Source: DASWIG01 sp965371445 (lineage in GTDB: Bacteria; Acidobacteriota; Thermoanaerobaculia; Multivoradales; J023). Taken from it: DNA of 18,111 nucleotides. A program made the translations under genes and the position numbers. A model generated the notes under the pieces. That model was not told where the DNA came from, searched no databases, and worked only from the letters and a program-made list of their open reading frames with translations. The stretch is from contig CBDUYN010000201.1 of NCBI GenBank assembly GCA_965371445.1, forward strand, positions 1 through 18,111, written 5' to 3'. Below, in pieces: positions 1 through 6,769 of the stretch (its first letter is position 1; the number at the start of each line of letters is the position of its first letter).

Positions 1-68
1 AAGGATCTGACAATTTTGGACCAAGGGGTTGACACAGGGTGTCTTCAGCCGTCTTACTGGCCCATAGC

Positions 69-86
69 ACGGGCCTTGAGGCCCGT
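69..86 (+). promoter_or_regulatory. Perfect GC-rich hairpin upstream of the coiled-coil gene
   Basis: ACGGGCC (69-75) and GGCCCGT (80-86) form a perfect 7-bp stem with a TTGA loop. No T-run follows it, so it is not a classical intrinsic terminator. It lies upstream of the proposed -10 element of the next gene. It could end transcription from a gene left of the window or be a protein-binding site. Its role is unknown. Confidence 0.35.
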
Positions 87-126
87 AGCGGACCGACACC
101 GCCCGGGGCGTGCAGCCTGCCTCGTG

Positions 127-135
127 TGCTATCCT
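127..135 (+). promoter_or_regulatory. Candidate extended -10 promoter element
   Basis: TGCTATCCT is a TGn-extended -10 hexamer (TATCCT) located 20 bases before the ATG at 155. No good -35 sits at 16-18 bases, as is allowed for extended -10 promoters. A TTGACA at 29-34 with a weak TCTTAC -10 is an alternative upstream start. Similar TGCTA elements precede other genes in this window. Confidence 0.35.
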
Positions 136-154
136 TTGTCCAGGGAGAGTCCTG

Positions 155-583
155 ATGGCTTCAGCGATCGCATTCGACACCCACGCCTACGTAAAGAAGC
201 TCAAAAGCGCAGGTGTCTCTGAAGAGGCGGCGGAGGTTCAGGCGGAAGCCATGGTGGGTCTGATCGAAGACCGGCTGGCAACCAAGCAGGAGCTCTTCGG
301 GGTCGAGACGGCCTTGAAGCGGGACATCAAGGAGCTCGAGACGAGCCTCAGGCGCGACACCAAGGAGCTCGAGACGAGCCTCAGGCGCGACATCAAGGAG
401 CTCGAGACGAATCTCAGGCGCGAGATCAAGGAGAGCGAGGCAAGCCTGAGGCAAGAGATGAAAAAGCTCGACGTGGGCTTGCGGCAAGAGATGAAAGAAC
501 TCGAGATGCGCATGACGATGCGCCTCGGAGCTATGATGGTCGTAGCCGTCGGCGTCGTCGCGACCCTGGTCAAGATCTTGTAG
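155..583 (+). CDS. Small coiled-coil protein with C-terminal membrane anchor (DUF1640/CCDC90-like)
   Basis: This is a 142-aa protein. I chose the ATG at 155 because GGGAGAG lies just upstream; an in-frame ATG at 110 has no such site. Residues 1-45 form a short alpha-helical head (AFDTHAYVKKLKSAGVSEEA). Residues ~50-125 are a charged coiled coil made of six 11-residue (hendecad) repeats of the type KELETSLRRDI. The last ~20 residues are a hydrophobic helix (AMMVVAVGVVATLVKIL) that should anchor the protein in a membrane. Head, long coiled coil and C-terminal membrane helix match the DUF1640/CCDC90 architecture, whose bacterial role is poorly known. The repeat units are also near-identical at DNA level. 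It converges on rarA, sharing a terminator-like hairpin. Family assignment is by architecture only. Confidence 0.8.
   Translation: MASAIAFDTHAYVKKLKSAGVSEEAAEVQAEAMVGLIEDRLATKQELFGVETALKRDIKELETSLRRDTKELETSLRRDIKELETNLRREIKESEASLRQEMKKLDVGLRQEMKELEMRMTMRLGAMMVVAVGVVATLVKIL
323..520 (+). repeat. Six tandem 33-bp units inside the coiled-coil gene
   Basis: Units start at 323, 356, 389, 422, 455 and 488. Units 1 and 2 differ at one base and unit 3 at two or three; units 4-6 are progressively diverged. Each unit encodes one 11-residue coiled-coil repeat, so whole-unit gain or loss keeps the frame and changes only coil length. The gradient suggests recent duplication at the 5' side of the array. 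Confidence 0.9.
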
Positions 584-600
584 GGCAGGCCCCGCCCTAC
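580..600. terminator. Bidirectional hairpin holding both stop codons
   Basis: GTAGGGC (580-586) and GCCCTAC (594-600) form a 7-bp stem with a 7-base loop. The TAG stop of the coiled-coil gene (581-583) and the TAG stop of rarA (597-599, minus strand) lie inside opposite arms. There is no clear U-tract on either side, so factor-independent termination is uncertain. Position between convergent genes supports a shared terminator. Confidence 0.5.
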
Positions 601-1970
601 GAAGACCTGCGGGCCTTCTTTCGCAGCTTCTCGATCTCCCGCATGCGCTCGCCGATCCGCGCCTCGACGCCGCGTTCGGTCGGCTCGTAGAAGCGCGTCC
701 CCTGAAGCGACTCGGGCAGGCAGTCGAGCCCGCCGACGGCGTCCTCGGTGTCGTGGGCGTAGACGTAGCCCTTGCCGTAGCCCACCTCCTTCATGAGCCG
801 GGTGGGAGCGTTGCGAATCGTCATCGGCACGCCTTCTGCCGGGCGCTCCTGAACTGTCCGCCGCGCCGCGCCCAGGGCGCGGTAGAGGGCGTTCGACTTC
901 GGAGCGACGGCGAGGTAGACCGCCGCCTGGGCCAATGCCAGCTCGCCTTCGGGCGAGCCCAGCCGTTGGTAGCTCTCCCAGGCGTCGAGGGCCTGGGAGA
1001 GGGCTTTGGGATCGGCGAGCCCGACGTCCTCGCTCGCGAAGCGGACCATACGCCGCGCGATGTAGAGCGGGTCTTCGCCCGCCTCGAGCATGCGGGCGAG
1101 CCAGTAGACGGCCGCCTGCGCGTCGCTCTCGCGCAACGACTTGTGGAGCGCCGAGATCAGGTTGAAGTGCTCCTCGCCCGACTTGTCGTAGAGAAGGGTC
1201 TTGCGCTGCTCGACGCGGCGCACTTCCTCGAGGCCGACGCGCGCCGTAGCGGAGGAAATCGCGTCGTCGACCACGAGTTCCAGCAGGTTCAAGGCCCGCC
1301 GGGCGTCGCCCGAGGCCAGCTGGGCGAGGGCTTCCAAGGCGTCGTCCGCGACCTCCGGCAGGCCTTGGAGCCCGCCCAGGCCGTCCTCGCCGTCGGCGAG
1401 GGCACGCTCGAGGACGCGGCCGATCTCCTCCGGGCTCAGGGGTTTCAAGACCACCACGCGGCAACGCGAGAGAAGCGCCGCGTTGACCTCGAACGACGGG
1501 TTCTCCGTCGTCGCCCCGACGAGCACGATGTCGCCCTTCTCGACGTAGGGCAGGAACGCGTCCTGCTGGGCGCGGTTGAAGCGGTGGATCTCGTCGATGA
1601 AGACCAGGCTTCGGCGTGAGTCGGCCCGGCGCAGCCGCGCGGCGTCCGACATCACCGCTTTGACCTCCTTGATGCCCGAGGTCACGGCCGAGAACGGCAC
1701 GAAGCGGCACGAGGTGGCGCGGGCGAGGATCCGGGCAAGCGTCGTCTTGCCGCTTCCCGGCGGCCCCCAGAGGACGAGCGACGGCACCCGGTCCTCGGCG
1801 ATGGCCCGGCGCAGGAAAGCCCCCTCGCCCACCACCTCGGCCTGCCCCACGACCTCGTCGAGGGTGCGGGGACGGAGCCGCTCGGCCAGCGGCGTGCCGG
1901 CGGCCGGCGGTGCGGTGGCCCGGTCGGGTTCCGGAGGCGGTTTCTGGTCGTCGAAGAGGGTGCGGGAGAT
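597..1970 (-). CDS. rarA: Replication-associated recombination protein A (RarA/MgsA, AAA+ ATPase)
   Basis: RarA is a clamp-loader-like AAA+ ATPase of the RarA/Mgs1/WRNIP1 family that acts at stalled replication forks. Visible motifs are Walker A GPPGSGKTT, Walker B FIDEIHRFN, sensor 1 GATTENPSF, the RCRVV arginine-finger region and GDARRALN sensor 2. The C-terminal tetramerisation part is also typical (YDKSGEEHFNLISALHKS, SEDVGLADP, NAPTRLMKEVGYG). The first ATG in frame is at 2123, overlapping the divergent gene's ATG, and a GTG lies at 2042; neither has a good Shine-Dalgarno site. The best site, GGAGG at 1977-1981, is 6 bases before an ATC codon at 1968-1970, followed by SRTLFDDQ, a normal RarA N-terminus. 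That start gives 457 aa, close to the 447 aa of E. coli RarA. Function is secure; the ATC start is inferred. Confidence 0.95.
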   Translation of the reverse strand: MSRTLFDDQKPPPEPDRATAPPAAGTPLAERLRPRTLDEVVGQAEVVGEGAFLRRAIAEDRVPSLVLWGPPGSGKTTLARILARATSCRFVPFSAVTSGIKEVKAVMSDAARLRRADSRRSLVFIDEIHRFNRAQQDAFLPYVEKGDIVLVGATTENPSFEVNAALLSRCRVVVLKPLSPEEIGRVLERALADGEDGLGGLQGLPEVADDALEALAQLASGDARRALNLLELVVDDAISSATARVGLEEVRRVEQRKTLLYDKSGEEHFNLISALHKSLRESDAQAAVYWLARMLEAGEDPLYIARRMVRFASEDVGLADPKALSQALDAWESYQRLGSPEGELALAQAAVYLAVAPKSNALYRALGAARRTVQERPAEGVPMTIRNAPTRLMKEVGYGKGYVYAHDTEDAVGGLDCLPESLQGTRFYEPTERGVEARIGERMREIEKLRKKARRSS

Positions 1971-1976
1971 GGCGGG

Positions 1977-1981
1977 CCTCC
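1977..1981 (-). promoter_or_regulatory. Ribosome binding site placing rarA start at an ATC codon
   Basis: On the minus strand GGAGG is followed by a 6-base spacer and ATC. This is the only strong Shine-Dalgarno match in the 150 bases upstream of the conserved part of rarA. It decides the start choice made for rarA. Confidence 0.5.
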
Positions 1982-2074
1982 GTTCTTTGGGGCGGATACG
2001 ATCCTCTCGCCTGAAGGATACAACGATGCCCCGGATCGGCACCGGCCGTGGTGTCCAGGCGCCCGAGAACGGGT

Positions 2075-2080
2075 TATCAT
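2075..2080 (+). promoter_or_regulatory. Candidate -10 element for the DUF4091 gene
   Basis: TATCAT matches the TATAAT consensus at five of six positions and ends 41 bases before the ATG at 2122. No convincing -35 is seen at the expected distance. It falls inside the unlikely N-terminal extension of rarA, which fits a real divergent intergenic region here. Confidence 0.35.
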
Positions 2081-2121
2081 GACGTGTCGGCCCTTCCCTG
2101 CAAATCGTCCGGGAGATCGTC

Positions 2122-5100
2122 ATGGCTCACCTCTTGAAGACCTCGGTGCTCCTCCTACTCCTCACTTCCGTTGCCGCGCTGCCGGCCGCCGCCGGCCCGG
2201 TCCTCTGGGCCGTCGACGCGACCCAGAGGGTCACTCCCGACGCGGAACCTGAAAGCTCGAACCGGATCTGGTCCGGCACCCGCGGCGAGGTCCGAGTGCG
2301 CGCCGCTCAGGGGGAGAGCGAAGGCTTCCACCTCGTCGTGACAGCCGAGGGCGCCGCTCTCAACGCCCTGGAGCTCACCGCGACGGACCTGACCGGCGAC
2401 GCCGGCACCATCGGCCGCGAACGTGTGCACCTCTACCGCGAGGCCTTCTTCGACGTGACCGAGATCAGCGACGTCGAGGGCCATCCCCGGATCGGCTCGA
2501 CCGGGACGGTGCCCGACGCCCTGATCCCGTTCGTCGATCCCTACGGGAGCGGCCAGGAGGTCGGGATTCCTTTCAACGTGCCCGCCGGCACCAGCCAACC
2601 ACTCTGGGTGCTCGTCGAGGTCCCGCGCTCGGCGGGGGCGGGAAGCTACGAGGCCACGCTCTCGCTGCGGCGGCGCGGCAACGGCACCGTGCTCGGAACC
2701 GTGACGATGGTCCTGGAGGTCCTGCCCTTCGCGATCCCGCGGCGGCCCACCTTCAAGGCCTTTTTCAACCTCGATCCGTCGCTCCTTTCCGCGCTCCACG
2801 GCAACGCCGGCGGCGCGCGGGCCGCGACCATCGAACGTAACGCCCTGGAAGAGCTGGCCCGGCGCCGCATCGCACCCGGCTACCAGTATCCCCGCCTGCC
2901 GTCCTACGACAACGACGGCTTCGACTGGTCCGCGGCCGAAGCAGAGTGGTTCCACTGGCTGGAGACCCGGGACAGCTCCGTCGTCAACCTGCCGCCGATT
3001 TACGACGACGAGAACGAGCAGTACCGGATCCAGAAACCGAACGGACAGCCCTACACCTCCGCCGACCTGACCCCGGGCTCCCACTTCGACGCGCAGGCCC
3101 GGCTCTTCTACTCCCGGTTGTGGGACGACCTCGACGAGCGAGGATGGGTCGAACGTGCCGTCATCTACCTCGAGGTCGACGACAAGGGTCAGCTCAGCGA
3201 CGAGCCCTACACCCAGGATCCGGCGACCTACGACCGGATTCGAGCGTGGGCGGACATCTTCCACCGTCCGGATCCCGACGATCCGGCCAAAAGGTTCCCG
3301 TTCCTGGTGGCAGGCGATTCCGTGATGGCGTCGGCCCCCTATGCGGATCTCCGAGGATCCGTCGACGTCTGGGATCACTACATCGACGAGATCGACACCA
3401 ACGTCGAGGCCTACAGAGAGCGCCTCGCCTCCTTTCCCGAGGAGGAGGTCTGGCTGGTACCCAACAGCTACGGCGACTTCATCGACTATCCGGCGCTCCA
3501 TCACCGCTCCCTTGGCTTCTTCGCCTGGAAGACCGGCGCGACGGGTTTGGAGCACTGGAGCTCGATCGCCTGGTTCGACGCCGCGGAGAATCCGGTCAGT
3601 CCCTGGAATCCCGCCAACCTGACGCCGGTCTGGGGCTGGGGCGCCGGCGCCGAGCTGTGGCCGGGCCAGAACGTCGAACGGCGGGGCATCTCGATCGACG
3701 GGCCGTTGCCGTCACTGCGGCTGGAGCTCAACCGGCAAGCCTTCGAGGACTACGAGTACCTGACGCTCCTGGCCGACAGCGGTTACGCAGACATGGCGTC
3801 GGCGTTGGCGACGGCGGCGGTGCCCACCCGGCTCTGGGACGGCCTCAAGACCGACCGCGATCAGTACGAACGAAGCCGCTCAGCCGCCATCGCGGCGCTC
3901 ACCTCCCGCGCCGCGACCCAGACCATCACCGGCACCGTACGCGACAGCTCCGGCAAGGCGGTCCCCGGTGCGCTCGTCCTCGACGGCACCTACGCCGCCG
4001 CCACCGGAGCAGACGGCACCTACAGCCTGACCCGCCTGGCCGGGGCGAACCCTCTGAACGCCACGGCCGACGGCTACCTGCCGGCCACCGTCGTCCCCAA
4101 GGGAACCGGCAGCGTCGAGCTCACCCTCTCTCGCCTGGCGAGAGACGTCGAGACGATGTTCGGTTCCTTCGAGACGGAGGGCGACCTCTGGGAGGCCGAA
4201 GGCGCGACGATCGAGCTTTCGACCGAGCACACGACCGACGGCTCGAAATCATTGCACGCGACCTTTCTCAACGCGGGGAAAGAGCCGGTGATCTTCCCGC
4301 AGGACGCCGCCGGTCCCTCCGACTGGTCCGGCTTCGACGCCTTCGAGATGGACGTTTTCAACGACTCCCCTTGGCTGACCGAGCTCGAGGTCGACGTCTA
4401 CGACAAGGCGGGCAAGGAGACGATCTCACTTTTTTACCTGAACCCGGGCGAGCCCACGACGGTGCGGATTCCCATCGCGGGCATGACGAGCGCCGCGGAC
4501 GACGTCAACTGGATCGAGATCTACGCGGATTCGAGCGGTAAGGGGAGCCGGGACCTCTATTTCGACCACCCGCGCCTGGTGAAAGTCACGGGGACGGACA
4601 CCTCCGCTCCGGGCGCCCCGAAAGGTCTCACGGCCGCGGCCGGCGACGATCCTCCCCGCGCCGGCTTGCCGCGTCCGTGGGTGGATCTCACCTGGCAGCC
4701 CCCGGCTACAGACTCAGGCGGCGGTGCGGTCACCGGAATCCGCGGCTACGAGATCCTCCGGGGTCTTCCCGGAAAGAACCCGAAAGATCTTCTCAATCCC
4801 CACGAGGTCGTGACCGACCCGGCCTACCGCGACCTCGAAGTCGGTCCGGGCGAGACCTGGGCCTACGCCGTACGCGCCGTCGATTTTGCCGGCAACGTGG
4901 GTCCCTCCTCGGCCCGGGTCGAAGTGACGACAGCTGGCGAGGCGACGAGCGGTTGCGTGGAAGACGATCAGACCCTCTGCTTGAACCAGGACCGTTTCCG
5001 CGTCGAGGTCAGCTGGCGGAATTTCAAAGACGAAACCGGCGAGGGGCAGGTGGCGCCGGCCCACTCCGCGGACTCGGGCCTTTTCTGGTTCTTCGACGCC

Positions 5101-5304
5101 GCCAACTGGGAGATGCTGGTCAAGGTACTCGACGGTTGTTCGGTCAACGGCCACTACTGGGTCTTCGCCGCGGCGACGACCAACGTCGAGTACACCCTGA
5201 CGGTCACCGACACGGAGACCGGGCAGGTGCAAAGCTATTTCAACAAGTTGGGGGTCTCGTCGCCCGCGATCACCGACTCCTCGGCTTTCGCGACCTGTCC
5301 CTGA
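2122..5304 (+). CDS. Secreted multidomain DUF4091 glycoside-hydrolase-like protein
   Basis: This 1060-aa protein starts at ATG 2122, preceded by GGGAG with a 6-base spacer. Residues 1-25 are a Sec signal peptide ending AAAG. Residues ~26-200 form a beta-sandwich region and ~210-590 the DUF4091 part, which in related proteins is a TIM-barrel-like glycosidase fold; the signature RLELNRQAFEDYEYL lies near residues 538-552. After it come a carboxypeptidase-regulatory-like domain (~600-670, TITGTVRDSSGKAVPGALV), a CBM11/CIA30-like carbohydrate-binding beta-sandwich (~673-820), a fibronectin type III domain (~828-935) and a Cys-containing C-terminal domain (~943-1060, FRVEVSWRNF to DSSAFATCP). The last recurs, as I recall, in Thermoanaerobaculia secreted proteins. 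The protein probably binds or degrades polysaccharide outside the cell. Substrate and catalytic residues cannot be named. It is transcribed divergently from rarA. Confidence 0.85.
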   Translation: MAHLLKTSVLLLLLTSVAALPAAAGPVLWAVDATQRVTPDAEPESSNRIWSGTRGEVRVRAAQGESEGFHLVVTAEGAALNALELTATDLTGDAGTIGRERVHLYREAFFDVTEISDVEGHPRIGSTGTVPDALIPFVDPYGSGQEVGIPFNVPAGTSQPLWVLVEVPRSAGAGSYEATLSLRRRGNGTVLGTVTMVLEVLPFAIPRRPTFKAFFNLDPSLLSALHGNAGGARAATIERNALEELARRRIAPGYQYPRLPSYDNDGFDWSAAEAEWFHWLETRDSSVVNLPPIYDDENEQYRIQKPNGQPYTSADLTPGSHFDAQARLFYSRLWDDLDERGWVERAVIYLEVDDKGQLSDEPYTQDPATYDRIRAWADIFHRPDPDDPAKRFPFLVAGDSVMASAPYADLRGSVDVWDHYIDEIDTNVEAYRERLASFPEEEVWLVPNSYGDFIDYPALHHRSLGFFAWKTGATGLEHWSSIAWFDAAENPVSPWNPANLTPVWGWGAGAELWPGQNVERRGISIDGPLPSLRLELNRQAFEDYEYLTLLADSGYADMASALATAAVPTRLWDGLKTDRDQYERSRSAAIAALTSRAATQTITGTVRDSSGKAVPGALVLDGTYAAATGADGTYSLTRLAGANPLNATADGYLPATVVPKGTGSVELTLSRLARDVETMFGSFETEGDLWEAEGATIELSTEHTTDGSKSLHATFLNAGKEPVIFPQDAAGPSDWSGFDAFEMDVFNDSPWLTELEVDVYDKAGKETISLFYLNPGEPTTVRIPIAGMTSAADDVNWIEIYADSSGKGSRDLYFDHPRLVKVTGTDTSAPGAPKGLTAAAGDDPPRAGLPRPWVDLTWQPPATDSGGGAVTGIRGYEILRGLPGKNPKDLLNPHEVVTDPAYRDLEVGPGETWAYAVRAVDFAGNVGPSSARVEVTTAGEATSGCVEDDQTLCLNQDRFRVEVSWRNFKDETGEGQVAPAHSADSGLFWFFDAANWEMLVKVLDGCSVNGHYWVFAAATTNVEYTLTVTDTETGQVQSYFNKLGVSSPAITDSSAFATCP

Positions 5305-5360
5305 GCACCCCAGCCCTCGTCGAAACGACCGACGCCTCGCGAAGGCTCTCGAAGCCAGCG

Positions 5361-5369
5361 TGCTACAAT
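5361..5369 (+). promoter_or_regulatory. Candidate extended -10 promoter element
   Basis: TGCTACAAT is a TGn-extended -10 with hexamer TACAAT, five of six matches to consensus. It ends only six bases before the ATG at 5376, so any transcript would be nearly leaderless. Confidence 0.35.
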
Positions 5370-5375
5370 GGCTCC

Positions 5376-5444
5376 ATGAGCCGTCCCCTCGCCACGTCCC
5401 ACGGTCCCTTCCGCGCCGAGCAGATCCGCCCCGGGGAGCGGCGA
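5376..5444 (+). pseudogene. Possible 5' fragment of a Uma2-type (DUF820) gene
   Basis: The ATG at 5376 begins MSRPLATSHGPFRAEQIRPG. I recall very similar N-termini (GPFRAEQ.RPGD.YELS.GH) at the start of Uma2/DUF820-family proteins in Thermoanaerobaculia genomes. After about 22 residues the similarity stops and the frame becomes Arg-rich and runs into antisense of the next gene. This suggests a truncated copy that kept its promoter and first codons. There is no Shine-Dalgarno site, but the close -10 element would make a leaderless mRNA. Assignment is from memory of a short stretch, so confidence is low. Confidence 0.35.
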
Positions 5445-5636
5445 AGATCTCGGAGCGTCGTCCCTTCGCCGCGCAGCAGAGCGCGGCGCGAGCTGGCAGC
5501 GTACGGGGTTCAACCACCGGCGGCTCCAGGCAGTCCGGCCCCTCGCGGGCAGTCGCTGAGGCTTCAGGGCGTCGGGCCCGGGGACGCAGACGATCGGCGG
5601 CTTCGTCGAGGCCCACGAGCCGGGATCCGACGTCGC

Positions 5637-6752
5637 CTAGAAGACGACGACGAAGCCGCCGTCGCCTCGGACGGCGGCGGTGGCGACGCTGAAGTCGGGG
5701 ATGGGGTCGTCGGCCTCGCCGACGGCGGACGGGCGGCCCGCGGCGTCGAAAAGCTGCCAGTGGAGCTTGCCGCCCGAGCGCCAGCCGGCGCCGTCGCCCC
5801 AGACCAGGAGGACCTCCCCCTTGCCGTTGATGGCAAGGGCCGGGTTCTTGCGCCGTCCGGCCTTCTCCCCCGGCACTACGACCGCTTTGTCAAGGCGGTC
5901 ACGGCGTGCCAGGTAGAGCTGCCCCTCGGTCTCCCAGGCCATCCAAACGCTGTCCGCGCCGGCTGCCAGAGCCGTCGTCGACACCGGACAGGCGTTGAGC
6001 TTCCAGGGACCGGCGCGGGTGCTTCGAAACGCGTCGCCTTCGAGGGTGTTCTCGAGCAGCGTCATGTCGCGGTCGACGCCGTCGCCTGCCGCCCGGTAGA
6101 AGACATAAAGCGCGCCGCCGGCCGCCAGAGCGTCGAGGCCGCAGCAGGCGCAGACGCCACCCCCCGCCGTCAGATTGCGCTCCGGGCCGAAGCTCTCTCC
6201 GCCGTCGCGCGACAAGCGGCCGTAGACGCCGCGCTCCGCCTCCTCCGAGAGCTCTCCGGCGTGCCAGGCAAGAAAGACGTTGCCGTCGCCGTCGGCCGAA
6301 ACCGCGGCCCCCGCCTCGACGCCCTCGCCGTTTTCGACGACGATCCGCCGCTCTTTCTCGAAGCCCTTGCCATCGCCGCGCAGCCGCGCGTAGTGAAACG
6401 CCGGCGGGTTCATGTGAAACCAGGTCACGTGGGGACGGAAAGAGCCGTCGACGGCGAGGCGTGCCAGTCCGATCGAGCCGCTGCTGTCGGCGGCGTTCGC
6501 TTCCAAGCCCACTCGGATCGGCTCCGAGAACGCCTCGGCACCGGCGCCGCGGGTGACGTAGAAAAGGTCCCCTTTCTTCCCCTGGCCCTTGTAGTAGAGG
6601 AGATGCAGCGTCCCCTCGGCGTCGATCGACGCCTGCGGCTGGATGCCGCCATCGGGGACACGCAGGATCTCGATGCGTTCCTCGGCCAAGGCCGCGGAGA
6701 CCAGGGTGACGGCAACGAGGATGGCGAGCGTCGAAATTTGTCGGTTCTTCAA
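5637..6752 (-). CDS. Secreted sialidase/BNR-type beta-propeller protein
   Basis: This 371-aa protein starts at TTG 6752, preceded by AGGAG with a 6-base spacer. Residues 1-23 are a signal peptide (LAILVAVTLVSAALA). The rest is a six-bladed-propeller-like series of short strands with BNR/Asp-box-like turns such as SRDGGESFG and SADGDGNVFLAW. A CACC cysteine cluster (GGGVCACCGLDAL) and a later conserved-looking CPVSTTAL resemble exo-alpha-sialidase-like propellers of unknown substrate. I see no clear sialidase catalytic FRIP motif, so enzymatic sialidase activity is not supported; ligand binding is as likely. It lies 17 bases after the membrane GT-C-like gene on the same strand, so the two probably form one operon. 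Its stop shares a CTAG with noncoding DNA. Confidence 0.8.
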   Translation of the reverse strand: MKNRQISTLAILVAVTLVSAALAEERIEILRVPDGGIQPQASIDAEGTLHLLYYKGQGKKGDLFYVTRGAGAEAFSEPIRVGLEANAADSSGSIGLARLAVDGSFRPHVTWFHMNPPAFHYARLRGDGKGFEKERRIVVENGEGVEAGAAVSADGDGNVFLAWHAGELSEEAERGVYGRLSRDGGESFGPERNLTAGGGVCACCGLDALAAGGALYVFYRAAGDGVDRDMTLLENTLEGDAFRSTRAGPWKLNACPVSTTALAAGADSVWMAWETEGQLYLARRDRLDKAVVVPGEKAGRRKNPALAINGKGEVLLVWGDGAGWRSGGKLHWQLFDAAGRPSAVGEADDPIPDFSVATAAVRGDGGFVVVF

Positions 6753-6769
6753 GGTCAGCTCCTAGACGG

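Larger units (their letters stand above)
5305..5636. other. 332-bp spacer between convergent genes with a probable gene remnant
   Basis: The spacer separates the stop of the DUF4091 gene from the stop of the sialidase-like gene. No complete gene is convincing. The open frames are Arg/Ser/Pro-rich, as expected of noncoding GC-rich DNA. The only recognisable elements are an extended -10 at 5361-5369 and a possible Uma2-type gene start at 5376. I see no clear hairpin terminator. Confidence 0.6.

Noticed and set aside
753..1619. 288-residue plus-strand frame inside rarA
   Set aside because: Fully antisense to conserved AAA+ motifs; shadow frame.
2121..2124. Divergent start codons of rarA and the DUF4091 gene sharing CATG
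   Set aside because: CATG is self-complementary, so any ATG preceded by C gives an ATG on the other strand. The rarA start is better placed at 1970.
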